In this document: piece by piece, positions 52,051 to 61,800 of the stretch | Numbering within the stretch: the first letter of the stretch is position 1 | Layout: each line of letters starts with the position of its first letter | NCBI GenBank assembly: GCA_964638035.1 | Contig: CAZWXD010000010.1 | Span: 1 to 64,000, forward strand | Length of the DNA: 64,000 nucleotides | Direction: 5' to 3' | Origin: JAGGAG01 sp964638035 | GTDB lineage: Bacteria > Gemmatimonadota > Gemmatimonadetes > Gemmatimonadales > GWC2-71-9 | Translations under genes and position numbers: made by a program | The notes under the pieces: model-generated | Told to the model about the DNA's origin: nothing | What the model saw: the letters and a program-made list of their open reading frames with translations, nothing else | Database searches by the model: none

Positions 52051-52998
52051 GTGGCTGAGTCCGTACGCGATCCCGGTGCTTCCCATCCCGCCCAGGTCTA
52101 CCACACGCCGGTGCTGTGCACGGAGGTCCTCGCCGTGGCGCAGGGAGCACGCCGGGTCGTGGATGCCACCGTGGGCCACGGCGGGCACGCGGCCGCATTT
52201 CTCGAGGCGGGGGCGTCGCTCCTCGCCATTGACCGGGACCCCGACGCGCTGGCGACGGCCCGGGCCCGGCTCCCGGGCGACCGGGTCCAGTGGGTGGAGG
52301 CTCCGTATGGCTCACCGGCGGCGATCGAGGCCGTGACGCAGTTCGTCCCCGATTTTATCCTTCTTGACCTGGGCGTCTCCTCGCGACAACTCGATGCGGA
52401 CGCGCGCGGCTTCAGCTTCCGGCCGGGAGCACCGCTCGACATGCGCATGGGACCCGTGGGACCGACCGCAGCCGACCTGCTCAACTCACTGCCGGTGGGT
52501 GACCTCGCAGCGCTGTTCCGGTCGTACGGCGACGAGCGCCGGGCCACGGGCCTGGCGCGCGAGGTGGTGCGCCGCCGGGCGCGGGCGCCGTTGCGGGTGA
52601 GCGACGACTTCGTGAATGCGATTCGCAGCGTGCTGGGTCCCCGGTCGGGCCCCGGCGACTTTGCGCGGCTCTTCCAGGCGGTGCGCATCGCGGTGAACGA
52701 CGAGCTCGGCGGGCTCGCACGGGCCCTGCCGGCCTTTCGCGACGCCCTGGCTGACGGCGGACGACTCGCCGTCATCAGCTATCACTCGGGAGAAGATCGA
52801 CTGGTGAAGCAGGCGTTTCGTGAGTGGGCCAGTGGCTGCACCTGCCCTCCGGAGCTGCCAGTGTGCGTGTGCGGGGGTCGGCCCCGCGGGCAGCTCGTGA
52901 CCCGGAAGCCCATCGTGCCCGCGCTGGCAGAGGGCGAGGCCAACCCCAGGGCGCGGAGCGCGCACCTCCGGGTGTTCCAGGTGGCGCATGCAGCTTAG
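52051..52998 (+). CDS. rsmH: 16S rRNA m4C1402 methyltransferase RsmH (MraW)
   Basis: A 315-residue SAM-dependent methyltransferase. Motifs: YHTPVLCTEVL, VVDATVGHGGHAAAFLE (SAM site), LLAIDRDPDAL, FILLDLGVSSRQLD, RGFSFRPGAPLDMRM and AVISYHSGEDRLVKQAF. GTG 52051 is preferred because upstream residues are not conserved and a promoter ends just before it. It is the first gene of the division/wall cluster; mraZ, which usually precedes it, is absent. Confidence 0.94.
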   Translation: MAESVRDPGASHPAQVYHTPVLCTEVLAVAQGARRVVDATVGHGGHAAAFLEAGASLLAIDRDPDALATARARLPGDRVQWVEAPYGSPAAIEAVTQFVPDFILLDLGVSSRQLDADARGFSFRPGAPLDMRMGPVGPTAADLLNSLPVGDLAALFRSYGDERRATGLAREVVRRRARAPLRVSDDFVNAIRSVLGPRSGPGDFARLFQAVRIAVNDELGGLARALPAFRDALADGGRLAVISYHSGEDRLVKQAFREWASGCTCPPELPVCVCGGRPRGQLVTRKPIVPALAEGEANPRARSAHLRVFQVAHAA

Positions 52999-53275
52999 GG
53001 GCCGGCACCACCTCATGCTCTGGCTCCTGCTGTTCCTGGCGGTGGCGAGTGGGGTGGTGGCGCGGCAGAACTCCGCCATTGCCCGGGCACGCCGGCTCGC
53101 GGAGCTCCGCACCGAGCGCACCAACCTCGAGGCACGGCGTGCGGACCTCGAGGGCCGCATTCGCGAGGGATCCAGCCGCCGGGCCCTTGCACCCGTGGCC
53201 CAGGCCCTGGGCCTGCACGAGCCGTCCGATTCCGAGATCACCTACCTCCCACTCCCGCGCCGGGGCCGGCCATGA
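52988..53275 (+). CDS. ftsL: FtsL-like cell division protein
   Basis: A 95-residue bitopic protein: one transmembrane helix (about 8-26), then a periplasmic coiled coil (ARARRLAELRTERTNLEARRADLEGRI). FtsL scaffolds FtsB, FtsQ and the FtsWI synthase. Sequence conservation in the family is low, so the call rests on topology and position between rsmH and ftsI. It overlaps rsmH by 11 bases and ftsI by four. Confidence 0.8.
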   Translation: MQLRGRHHLMLWLLLFLAVASGVVARQNSAIARARRLAELRTERTNLEARRADLEGRIREGSSRRALAPVAQALGLHEPSDSEITYLPLPRRGRP

Positions 53276-55251
53276 AGCGCTTCAGCGCACGGGTGGCGTT
53301 CCTGCAGGCGAGCCTGGCCCTGGCCATGGGCCTCGTGCTCGCGCGAGCGGCGTGGCTCCAGCTGGTGCAGGGTGGGCACTACGCAGCACAGGCGGAGGCC
53401 CGGCGCACCGAGCGGGACACACTGGACGCAGCGCGCGGGTCCATCTACGACCGGCGCGGTGTCCAGCTGGCCGTCACCCAGGAGTTCTTCCACGTCGGCA
53501 TCGCGCCCAACGAGGTGAAGGAGCACGGCGCGCTGGTTCGCACGGCGGCACGGCAGCTCCGGGTTGGTCGCGGCGAGCTCGAGCGCGGGCTCCGCCGCGG
53601 GGACTACCTGTACTTCCACGGCCCGTACACCGCGACCCAGGTGGAGCCGCTGCGCCGGTTCCGCGGCGTGCACCTCACCGGGAACTTCCGCCGCGACTAC
53701 CCATCCACCCTTGCCGCCCCCGTCATTGGCCGCCTTGATCCTGATTCCAGCCGGGGCGGGTCGGGCCTGGAGCGTGCCCTGGACGGCTTCCTCACCGGCC
53801 AGCCCGGTGAAGCCGTGTTCCTCCGCGACCGCTCCGGCAAGCGCCTCGACTCGCCGGCCCGGAAGGTCCGCGACCCGGTTGCGGGGAACGACGTGTGGCT
53901 CACGCTCGATGCCGACCTGCAGGACATTGCGGAACGGGAGCTGGAAGAGGCCATCGCCGAGCTTGGGGCCGCAGGCGGTGACGTGGTAATCCTCGATCCG
54001 CGCACCGCCGAGGTGCTCGCGGTCGCGAGCCGGCAGGCCGGGGTGCACCGGGCGGCCTCGCGCCCCACCGCGTTCACCGACCCGTTCGAGCCGGGGTCCA
54101 CCGCCAAGCTCTTCACCGCCGCCGCACTGCTCCGCGAGCACAAGGTGGACAGCACCGACCGCGTCTCGGGGGAGAACGGCGAGTGGGCCATGCCCATCGG
54201 CACCCGGGGGCGGGTGCGCGTCATCAAGGACGTGCACAAGGAGGCCGGGCGGCTGACCCTCGCGGATGCGATTCGGGTGTCGAGCAACATCGCGATGGCG
54301 AAGTTTTCCCAGCAGCTCTCGGTCGGGGAACAGTTCGGTGCCTTGCGCGACTTCGGGTTCGGGACGCCAACCGGCGTGGAGTACCCTTCCGAGTCGCGCG
54401 GGGAACTCCGCATGCCCGAGGCCTGGCTGCCCGACTACAGCCGGGCCGCGATGGCGATGGGGTACGAGTTCGGCGTGACAGCACTGCAACTGGCACTGGC
54501 GTACGCCGCCATCGCCAATGACGGGATCCTCATGACCCCATCCCTGGTGCGCGAGATTCGCGACCCGTCGGGGCAGCTGCTCTATCGGCACCAGCCCGAG
54601 CCGGTGCGGCGCGTGCTGCCACACGAGGTTGCCGTCACGCTGCAGCGCTACCTGGCCGATGTGGTCGAGGCCGAGGGCGGCACCGGCGACCAGGCCCAGC
54701 TGGCCACCTACCAGGTGGCCGGGAAGACGGGCACCGCCCGGCGCTTCGTCAACAATCATTACGAGGGGTACCGGGCGTCCTTCGCCGGCATCTTCCCGGC
54801 GAAGGATCCGCAACTGGTGATCGTCGTGCGCATCGAGGCGCCCACCAGGGGATCCTACTACGGCGGCGCCGTGGCGGCCCCGCTCACCAGGCGGGTGCTC
54901 GAGCAGGCGCTGGCGTCCCGCCATATCGCCATTGACCGCCGGCGACTCGCCGACCTGGCGCCGGGCGACGCTGACTCGCGGCCAGCGCGGGTGTCCCGCG
55001 CAGAGGCTGTCCTTCCCGTGACGCGCGTGGCGTTGCCGCTCCGCAAGGGGGCTGACTCGTCCACGGCACGGGGCGAGGTGGCGCAGGTGCCCGAGGTGGC
55101 TGGCCGCGACCTGCGCGCGGCGGTGCTGGCACTGCACGAGCGGGGCTTCCGCGTGTCCCTCCGGGGCACCGGCTTGCCGGTGCGCACCGACCCCGCGGCC
55201 GGGGCGACGGTGGCTGCCGGTGCCACCGTCGTGCTCTGGACCGGCGAATGA
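53272..55251 (+). CDS. ftsI: Septal peptidoglycan transpeptidase FtsI (PBP3) with PASTA domain
   Basis: A 659-residue class B penicillin-binding protein. N-terminal transmembrane helix (about 9-30), a PBP dimer domain with ARGSIYDRRGVQLAVT, then the transpeptidase: active serine S276 in EPGSTAKLF, SSN motif (VSSNIAM), KTG motif (VAGKTGTAR). The last ~65 residues (VAQVPEVAGRDLRAAVLALHERGFRVSL...) form one PASTA domain, as in SpoVD/Gram-positive type PBPs and unlike E. coli FtsI. It works with FtsW (60600). Confidence 0.95.
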   Translation: MKRFSARVAFLQASLALAMGLVLARAAWLQLVQGGHYAAQAEARRTERDTLDAARGSIYDRRGVQLAVTQEFFHVGIAPNEVKEHGALVRTAARQLRVGRGELERGLRRGDYLYFHGPYTATQVEPLRRFRGVHLTGNFRRDYPSTLAAPVIGRLDPDSSRGGSGLERALDGFLTGQPGEAVFLRDRSGKRLDSPARKVRDPVAGNDVWLTLDADLQDIAERELEEAIAELGAAGGDVVILDPRTAEVLAVASRQAGVHRAASRPTAFTDPFEPGSTAKLFTAAALLREHKVDSTDRVSGENGEWAMPIGTRGRVRVIKDVHKEAGRLTLADAIRVSSNIAMAKFSQQLSVGEQFGALRDFGFGTPTGVEYPSESRGELRMPEAWLPDYSRAAMAMGYEFGVTALQLALAYAAIANDGILMTPSLVREIRDPSGQLLYRHQPEPVRRVLPHEVAVTLQRYLADVVEAEGGTGDQAQLATYQVAGKTGTARRFVNNHYEGYRASFAGIFPAKDPQLVIVVRIEAPTRGSYYGGAVAAPLTRRVLEQALASRHIAIDRRRLADLAPGDADSRPARVSRAEAVLPVTRVALPLRKGADSSTARGEVAQVPEVAGRDLRAAVLALHERGFRVSLRGTGLPVRTDPAAGATVAAGATVVLWTGE

Positions 55252-56711
55252 GTGCCACGCCCCAGGCGCTGCTCGATGCGCTCCGGCGACAGGACCTGCT
55301 CCTCGAAGGCGACGCGCTGCCCGTGGTCTCGGCCATCACCGCCGACAGCCGCACGGCCACTGCCGGGTCCCTGTACGTCGCCGTTCGCGGGTCGGAGGCA
55401 GATGGACACCGCTTCGTGGCGGACGCCATCCAGCGCGGTGCGGTTGCCCTCGTGGTGGAGCAGCGCATGGATGCGGCGGTGCCGCAGGTCATCGTGCGTG
55501 ACGGCCGCCGGGCTGCGCTCGCCCTGGCCCGGGCGTGGCACGGTGACCCTGCGGCGTCACTCACCCTCGTCGGCATTACCGGGACGAACGGCAAGACCAC
55601 GACCACTGCCCTCGTCCGGCACCTCTTCAACGCGGACCACACCGCCGCGAGCATCGGCACGCTCGGCGCGTTCGACGGCGCGGGGAGCATCGTGCCCTCG
55701 ACCGCGGGATCCCTCACGACGCCCGGGCCGGTGGACCTGCAGGCCACGCTCGCGGAGCTGCTGCGGCGTGGCAGCACGCTGGTGGCCATGGAGGCGTCGT
55801 CGCACAGCCTCGACCAGGGCCGGCTCGACGGCCTGACGTTCGCGGCGGGGGTCTTCACCAACCTGACCCGCGACCACCTCGACTACCATGGCACGATGGA
55901 AGCCTACCTCGCCGCCAAGCTGAAGCTGGCGACGTTGCTGGGCCTGGATGGCGTGGCCGTCGTCAATGCGGATGACCCCGCCTGGCGTGCGCTCCACGGC
56001 GTGCCACGCATGATCACCTTCGGCATGGGCAGCGCGGCAGCCACTGCTGACCTGCGAGCGGTCGACGTCGTGCTGGGCGCGGCCGGGAGCCACTTCCGGT
56101 TGTGCGGCCGCCTGGGCGAGGCGGAGGTGGCGCTGCCCCTGCTGGGCGACTTCAACGTCTCCAATGCGCTGGCGGCGGCGGCCACCGCGCTGGCGCTGGG
56201 CCACCGCCTGGCCGACGTGGCGGCGCGGCTGGCCCACGCGCCCCAGGTGCCGGGTCGGATGGAACTGATCACCAGGTCGCCCACGCCGGTGCTCCGGGAT
56301 TACGCCCACACACCGGACGCGCTGGAGCGCGCGCTCCGCACCCTGCGCCCGCTGACGCCGGGCCGGCTCATCGTGCTCTTCGGCTGCGGGGGAGACCGCG
56401 ACCGGGGCAAGCGCCCCATCATGGGTCGCCTCGCCGCCGAGCTGGCTGACCTCCCCGTGGTCACCTCGGACAACCCCCGCACGGAAGACCCGGACGCCAT
56501 CCTCGATGACATCGAGCAGGGCATGACGGGGACGCACCACCTGCGCGTCACCGACCGGCTCGATGCGATCCGGATGGTGCTCGACACGGCGCAGCCAGGC
56601 GACACCATCCTGCTCGCAGGGAAGGGGCACGAGACCTACCAGATTCTCGGCACCACCAGGGCCCCGTTCGACGAGCGGGCGATCGTCCTGGGCCTGGTGG
56701 GTGCTGCGTGA
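55248..56711 (+). CDS. murE: UDP-MurNAc-tripeptide synthetase MurE (meso-DAP type)
   Basis: A 487-residue Mur ligase. The ATP loop GITGTNGKTTTTAL, the catalytic lysine region (YHGTMEAYLAAKLKL) and the C-terminal substrate motif DNPR (TSDNPRTEDPD) are clear. DNPR is the signature of meso-diaminopimelate-adding enzymes, as opposed to L-lysine. The N-terminal UDP-binding domain starts with ADSRTATAGSLYVAVRG. It overlaps ftsI and murF by four bases each. Confidence 0.95.
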   Translation: MSATPQALLDALRRQDLLLEGDALPVVSAITADSRTATAGSLYVAVRGSEADGHRFVADAIQRGAVALVVEQRMDAAVPQVIVRDGRRAALALARAWHGDPAASLTLVGITGTNGKTTTTALVRHLFNADHTAASIGTLGAFDGAGSIVPSTAGSLTTPGPVDLQATLAELLRRGSTLVAMEASSHSLDQGRLDGLTFAAGVFTNLTRDHLDYHGTMEAYLAAKLKLATLLGLDGVAVVNADDPAWRALHGVPRMITFGMGSAAATADLRAVDVVLGAAGSHFRLCGRLGEAEVALPLLGDFNVSNALAAAATALALGHRLADVAARLAHAPQVPGRMELITRSPTPVLRDYAHTPDALERALRTLRPLTPGRLIVLFGCGGDRDRGKRPIMGRLAAELADLPVVTSDNPRTEDPDAILDDIEQGMTGTHHLRVTDRLDAIRMVLDTAQPGDTILLAGKGHETYQILGTTRAPFDERAIVLGLVGAA

Positions 56712-58114
56712 TGCGCTGGACCGCTGCCGCCGTACAGGTGGCGCTGGGGCTCCGCACGCCGCCCGTGAGTGGCCCCTTCAGCGGGATCTCGACCGACACG
56801 CGGGCGCTCGAACCTGGCGCCCTGTTCGTGGCGCTGACCGGCGAGCGATTCGACGGGCACGCGTACCTCGCGGTGGCGCGGGGCCAGGGGGCCCGCGCGG
56901 CGGTGGTGCGCCGCGGGACGACCCCGGTGCCGGGACTCGAGTTGCTCGAGGTGGACGATCCACTCGCGGCCTACGGCGACCTGGCCCGGGCGCGTCGCCG
57001 GACGGTGCAGGGCCCGGTCATCTGTGTCACCGGCAACAACGGGAAGACCACGACCAAGGAGATGGTCGCCGCCGTCCTCCGCACCCGGTACCGCTCCCAT
57101 GCCACCCGCGCCAACAACAACAACCTGGTGGGCGTGCCGCTCACCATCCTCGAGGCGCCGGACGACGTGGAGGCGCTGGTCATCGAGGGGGGTGGCAACG
57201 TGCCCGGCGAGCTGCCGCGCTACCGCACGATCGTGGAACCGGACATCACCATTGCGACCAACGCCACCGAGGGGCACCTCGAGGGCTACGGGTCGCTGGC
57301 GGCCATCATTGCGGACACGGCCGCGGTGGCGCGCGGCGTGCCGGTGGCGCTCACCGGTACCGAGCCGCCCGAGCTGGTGGACGCGGTGCGGGAAGCTGCC
57401 GCCGCTCCGATGCCCGGTGCGGTGGTGTCGCCGTTCGGGCGATCGTTGCCCCGCCGGGTCGTGGCCATCGGCGCGCCACCGCACGCGGAGCGCGTGCCCG
57501 AGGTGGTCTCGGTTGACGCGCTGGCCCGCCCGACCGTGCGCTTCGGGGATCGGGAGGTGCGGCTCCCGCTGCCGGGCCGGCACCAGGCCGTGAACGCGCT
57601 CTTTGCCTGGGTGGTTGGGGAGGTGCTCGGGCTCGATCCTGGCCAGGCGGCGGCGGCGCTGGAGTCGGTGACCGTGCCCGGGGGGCGGAGCGAGCTGTCG
57701 GAGGTGGCAGGCTACACCATCCTGAATGACTGCTACAACGCCAACCCGCATTCCTTCACCGCGGCGATCGCCACCGTGGCAGAACTCCGGAAGGGGCGGC
57801 GACTCGCGTTCGTGGCAGGGACGATGCGGGAGCTGGGGCCTGATGCCGCCGCGGCGCATGACCTGGTGGCGCGGGCGATCCTGGCGCTGCAGCCCGAGGT
57901 CATGGCGGCCGTGGGCGAGTTCGTGCCGGCGTTCGAGCGCCACCGGGGCGTGCTCGGTGACCGGCTGGTCACGGCACCCGACGCCGAGGCCATGGGGCCC
58001 CTGCTGGCACAGCGGCTCCGCGGCGGTGAGCTGATCGTGCTCAAAGGGTCCCGGGGTGCAACGCTCGAACGTATACTTCCGGCCGTCACCGGCCGCGCGT
58101 CCGCTCCGCACTGA
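56708..58114 (+). CDS. murF: UDP-MurNAc-tripeptide:D-Ala-D-Ala ligase MurF
   Basis: A 468-residue Mur ligase adding D-Ala-D-Ala to complete the pentapeptide. ATP loop CVTGNNGKTTTKEMV, then ATRANNNNLVGVPLTIL, ATNATEGHLEGYGSL and NDCYNANPHSFTAAI in the C-terminal domain. The start is GTG 56708 (overlapping the murE stop) or ATG 56711; the difference is one residue. mraY follows six bases after the stop. Confidence 0.94.
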   Translation: MMRWTAAAVQVALGLRTPPVSGPFSGISTDTRALEPGALFVALTGERFDGHAYLAVARGQGARAAVVRRGTTPVPGLELLEVDDPLAAYGDLARARRRTVQGPVICVTGNNGKTTTKEMVAAVLRTRYRSHATRANNNNLVGVPLTILEAPDDVEALVIEGGGNVPGELPRYRTIVEPDITIATNATEGHLEGYGSLAAIIADTAAVARGVPVALTGTEPPELVDAVREAAAAPMPGAVVSPFGRSLPRRVVAIGAPPHAERVPEVVSVDALARPTVRFGDREVRLPLPGRHQAVNALFAWVVGEVLGLDPGQAAAALESVTVPGGRSELSEVAGYTILNDCYNANPHSFTAAIATVAELRKGRRLAFVAGTMRELGPDAAAAHDLVARAILALQPEVMAAVGEFVPAFERHRGVLGDRLVTAPDAEAMGPLLAQRLRGGELIVLKGSRGATLERILPAVTGRASAPH

Positions 58115-58120
58115 GGCCCG

Positions 58121-59248
58121 ATGTTCTACTACCTGCTCGGACCGCTGGGCAAGAAGTACCTCATCTTCAACCTCTTCAACTACCTGAGCTTTCGCGCCGC
58201 GGGCGCGATGGTGACGGCGTTGCTCATCGCGTTTGTCGTGGGACCCGGGATCATCCGGCGGTTGCGCGCCCGCAAGGTGGGACAGATCATCCGGGCGGAG
58301 GGCCCGGCCAGCCACCAGGGGAAGCGCGGCACGCCTACCATGGGCGGGGTGATCATCCTCCTTGCCACCGTGATCCCGACGGTGCTCTGGGCCCGGGTGG
58401 ACACCCGGAACGTGCAGTTCGCGCTGCTGGCGATCCTCTGGACCGGTGCCATCGGGTTCATTGACGACTACCTGAAGATCGTGCAGGGCAAGTCACGCGG
58501 CCTGGTGGCGCGCTGGAAGCTCGTGGGCCAGTGCTCGCTGGGCCTGGCGCTGGGCCTCCTGCTGTATGCCTATCCCGTGGTCCCGGCGGAGACCATCCCC
58601 GCCACCGCGACCACCCTCCCGTTCTTCAAGTACCTGGTGGTCAACTTCACGCCGGCCGTGTTCGTGGTCTTCGTCACCATCGTGCTGACCGGGAGCAGCA
58701 ATGCGGTGAACCTGACGGACGGCCTCGATGGCCTGGCCGCCGGGCTTGGCGCCATCGCGGCGTTCGGCTTTGCCGTCTTTGCCTACCTGCTCGGCCGGGT
58801 GGACGCCACCAGCTACCTCTTCCTCTTCTACCTTCCCGGCGCTGGTGAGCTCGCGGTCTTCTGTGCGGCGCTCATGGGCGGGTGCCTCGGGTTCCTCTGG
58901 TTCAATGCCCACCCGGCGCAGGTGTTCATGGGTGACACCGGGAGCCTCGCCATCGGGGGGGCCCTGGGCGCGGTGGCGATCCTGCTCAAGGCGGAGTTCC
59001 TCCTGCTGCTGATCGGCGGGGTGTTTGCGGCGGAGACGGTGTCGGTGATGCTGCAGACATCGGTGTACAAGTACTTCAAGCGCACGCGGGGGAAGGAGTA
59101 CGCCGACGCCCACAAGGTGTTCCGGATGGCGCCGCTGCACCATCACTTCGAGAAGCTCGGCTGGCACGAGACCACCGTGGTGACGCGCTTCTACATCCTC
59201 GGCATCTTCTGCGCCCTGCTGGCGCTCAGCACCCTCAAGATCCGCTGA
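58121..59248 (+). CDS. mraY: Phospho-MurNAc-pentapeptide transferase MraY
   Basis: A 375-residue polytopic enzyme making lipid I on undecaprenyl phosphate. Family marks: the KRGTPTMGGVIILLA loop, IGFIDDYLKI, NLTDGLDGLAAGL (catalytic Asp region), VFMGDTGSLAIGGALG and MAPLHHHFEKLGWHE. About ten transmembrane helices. The stop overlaps the murD ATG by one base. Confidence 0.96.
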   Translation: MFYYLLGPLGKKYLIFNLFNYLSFRAAGAMVTALLIAFVVGPGIIRRLRARKVGQIIRAEGPASHQGKRGTPTMGGVIILLATVIPTVLWARVDTRNVQFALLAILWTGAIGFIDDYLKIVQGKSRGLVARWKLVGQCSLGLALGLLLYAYPVVPAETIPATATTLPFFKYLVVNFTPAVFVVFVTIVLTGSSNAVNLTDGLDGLAAGLGAIAAFGFAVFAYLLGRVDATSYLFLFYLPGAGELAVFCAALMGGCLGFLWFNAHPAQVFMGDTGSLAIGGALGAVAILLKAEFLLLLIGGVFAAETVSVMLQTSVYKYFKRTRGKEYADAHKVFRMAPLHHHFEKLGWHETTVVTRFYILGIFCALLALSTLKIR

Positions 59249-60600
59249 TGCTGCTCGAGGCGCTGAAGGCCCGGGGTGGGGAAGTGGCCGTGGTCGGGCT
59301 CGGCAAGAGCGGCGTGGCCGCGACGCTGCTGCTGCGCGATCGCGGCATCCCGACGTACGCCTCCGAGATCCGGGACAGCGAGGTCACGCGCGCGTGGGCC
59401 CGCCCCCTCGTAGCTGCCGGCGCCGAGGTGGAGCTTGGCCGGCACGACGATGCACGCGTGGCACGCTCGGTGGCCGTGGTCGTGGCGCCGGGCGTGCCAC
59501 CGGATGCGCCCACCCTGGCGGCCGCGATGGCGGCCGGCGTGCCCGTGTATGCGGAAGTGGACCTGGGCTACACGGCGCTTCCCGCCACCCGCTTCGCCGC
59601 CATCACCGGCACCAACGGCAAGACCACGACGACGTCGCTGGTGGCACACCTGCTGGCCGGTATGGGGGTCGACGCCGTGGCGGCCGGGAACATCGGACTG
59701 CCCCTCTCGGAGGTGGCACGCCGGCCGCAACCACCGGCGTGGGTGGCGCTGGAACTCTCGTCGTTCCAGCTGCACGATTGTCCCCACGTGGCGCCACAGG
59801 TGGCGGCGCTCCTCAACCTGGCCCCGAACCACCTCGATCGGTACCCCACGCTCGAGGCCTACTACGCCGACAAGGCGCTGCTCTTCCGCAACGCCGGGCC
59901 GCAGTCGGTGGCGGTCAGCAACGCGGACGACGCCGCAGTGCAGGCCGTGGTCGAGCCCGTGCCCGGCCGGCACCTGCGGTTCTCGGTGCGTGGGCGGGCC
60001 GATGCCTGGTACGACGCACAGGGCGGGTGGCTCATGCTGGGCACGGAACGGCTCCTGGCACGGGCGCGCCTGCCCCTGCTCGGGGAACACAACGTGGCCA
60101 ACGCCCTGGCGGCGGCCCTGGTCGCGCGTGAGGCGGGCGGCAGCACCGCCGCCATCGGGCAGGCCCTCACCACCTTCCGGGCCATCGCTCACCGGGTGGA
60201 GCCGGTGCGCGAGGTGGACGGCGTGCTCTGGATCAACGACTCCAAGTCCACCAACATCACCTCCACCGAGGTTGCCATTGCGGCGCAGGACCGGCCGTTC
60301 GTCCTGCTGCTGGGCGGGCGGCACAAGGGCGAGCCGTACGGCCGCCTGGCCGCCCTGCTCGCCGGGCGGGCTCGCGCGGTCGTGGCGTACGGGGAGGCGG
60401 GTGACCAGGTGGAGGGTGACCTCGAGGGCCGCGTCCCGCTGGTGCGGGCCGGTACCTTCGAGGAGGTGGTGGCGGCAGCCCGCACGCTGGCGAGGCCGGG
60501 GGATGCCGTGCTGCTCTCGCCTGCCTGCTCCAGCTACGACATGTTCCGGAACTACGAGGAGCGGGGCATGCGGTTCCGCCAGCTGGTCGAGGCGCTCTGA
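59248..60600 (+). CDS. murD: UDP-MurNAc-L-alanine:D-glutamate ligase MurD
   Basis: A 450-residue Mur ligase. The N-terminal Rossmann-like domain begins VAVVGLGKSGVAATLLL. The ATP loop is ITGTNGKTTTTSLV, then ALELSSFQLHD, LNLAPNHLDRY and WINDSKSTN in the C-terminal domain. LLSPACSSYDMFRNYEERG near the end is diagnostic for MurD. One-base overlaps couple it to mraY and ftsW. Confidence 0.95.
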   Translation: MLLEALKARGGEVAVVGLGKSGVAATLLLRDRGIPTYASEIRDSEVTRAWARPLVAAGAEVELGRHDDARVARSVAVVVAPGVPPDAPTLAAAMAAGVPVYAEVDLGYTALPATRFAAITGTNGKTTTTSLVAHLLAGMGVDAVAAGNIGLPLSEVARRPQPPAWVALELSSFQLHDCPHVAPQVAALLNLAPNHLDRYPTLEAYYADKALLFRNAGPQSVAVSNADDAAVQAVVEPVPGRHLRFSVRGRADAWYDAQGGWLMLGTERLLARARLPLLGEHNVANALAAALVAREAGGSTAAIGQALTTFRAIAHRVEPVREVDGVLWINDSKSTNITSTEVAIAAQDRPFVLLLGGRHKGEPYGRLAALLAGRARAVVAYGEAGDQVEGDLEGRVPLVRAGTFEEVVAAARTLARPGDAVLLSPACSSYDMFRNYEERGMRFRQLVEAL

Positions 60601-61769
60601 TGGCCGCACCCGCCGTCCGCCACCCCGGAGAGCTGCGCTGGGAGACGCGACTCCTGGGCGCCGTGGTGCTCACGCTGCTCGTCTTTGGCATTGCTTCCGT
60701 GTACGGGGCGGCAGGCCTCCAGACCCGGTCCGCCGGGCTCAATGTGATCCTGAGCCAGCTCTCCGGCGCGGCGCTGGGTGGCGTGCTGATGGTGATCGTG
60801 GCGCGGATCGACTATCGCGCGTGGCAGCGCCTGGCGTGGCCGATGCTGCTCGTCACCATGCTGCTCCTCGTCATCCCCCTCCTCCCCTTCACCCACGCGA
60901 TCGCGCCCACGGTGAACGGGGCGCGGCGCTGGGTCCGGGTCGGGCCGCTCAACGTGCAGCCCTCCGAGCTGGCCCGCCTCGTCATTGTCATCTGGTGCGC
61001 CATGCTCGCGGCCAAGAAGGGTGAGGCGGTGCGCGGCTTCAAGAAGGGGGTGCTGCCCTTCCTGGTGGTCCTGGCCGGGGTGTCGGGGCTCATCCTGCTC
61101 GAACCCAACATGTCCATGGCAACGCTGGTGGCGCTCTGCGGTGCCGTGGTGCTCTTTGCCGCGGGCGCCAAGCTCGGCCACTTCCTGCTCATGGGGCTGG
61201 GGGCCCTGTTCCTGGCGGCGCAGGCCATCGTGATGACGCCGTACCGCCTGCGACGCGTGCTGGCCTACCTCGACTCCAGTGGCGCCGCCCAGGAGGCCGG
61301 CCACCAGATCAACGAGTCCATCATCGGTGTCGGCGCAGGCCGGTTCCTTGGCGTGGGTTTTGGCGAGGGGCAGCAGAAGTTCCACCTCCCCTATGCCTAT
61401 TCCGACTTCCTCTTCAGCACCATCGCCGAGGAGTGGGGGTTCATCGGGGTGTGCCTGGTGGTGGCGCTGTTCGTCACGTTCTGCTGGCTGGGCTTTCGCA
61501 TTGCCCGCACCGCCGCGGACACCTTCGGGCAGTACCTCGCGATCGGCCTCACGGCGACCGTCGGGCTCACGGCGTTCCTGCACATGGCCGTGACGCTGGG
61601 CCTCATGCCGACGACTGGCCTCACCCTCCCCTTCATGTCGTTTGGCCGGTCGAGCATGGTGATCTCCCTGGTGGGAGCCGGCATCCTGGTGAACATCGGG
61701 CGCATGCGCGGGAAGCCGGCGCCGCGCCGCTCGGCGTCGAGCATCACGCCGGTGGACGACGCAGGGTGA
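60600..61769 (+). CDS. ftsW: Septal peptidoglycan glycosyltransferase FtsW
   Basis: A 389-residue SEDS-family polymerase. About ten transmembrane helices with the family signatures NGARRWVRVGPLNVQPSELARL, AYSDFLFSTIAEEWGFIG and PTTGLTLPFMSFGRSSMV. The last motif has R where GG is usual (SFGGSS), a minor variant. It polymerises lipid II with FtsI, encoded in the same cluster. murG follows after 31 bases. Confidence 0.94.
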   Translation: MAAPAVRHPGELRWETRLLGAVVLTLLVFGIASVYGAAGLQTRSAGLNVILSQLSGAALGGVLMVIVARIDYRAWQRLAWPMLLVTMLLLVIPLLPFTHAIAPTVNGARRWVRVGPLNVQPSELARLVIVIWCAMLAAKKGEAVRGFKKGVLPFLVVLAGVSGLILLEPNMSMATLVALCGAVVLFAAGAKLGHFLLMGLGALFLAAQAIVMTPYRLRRVLAYLDSSGAAQEAGHQINESIIGVGAGRFLGVGFGEGQQKFHLPYAYSDFLFSTIAEEWGFIGVCLVVALFVTFCWLGFRIARTAADTFGQYLAIGLTATVGLTAFLHMAVTLGLMPTTGLTLPFMSFGRSSMVISLVGAGILVNIGRMRGKPAPRRSASSITPVDDAG

Positions 61770-61800
61770 CCGGCTCCCGTCCCCCCGTGTTGGCCCGCCG

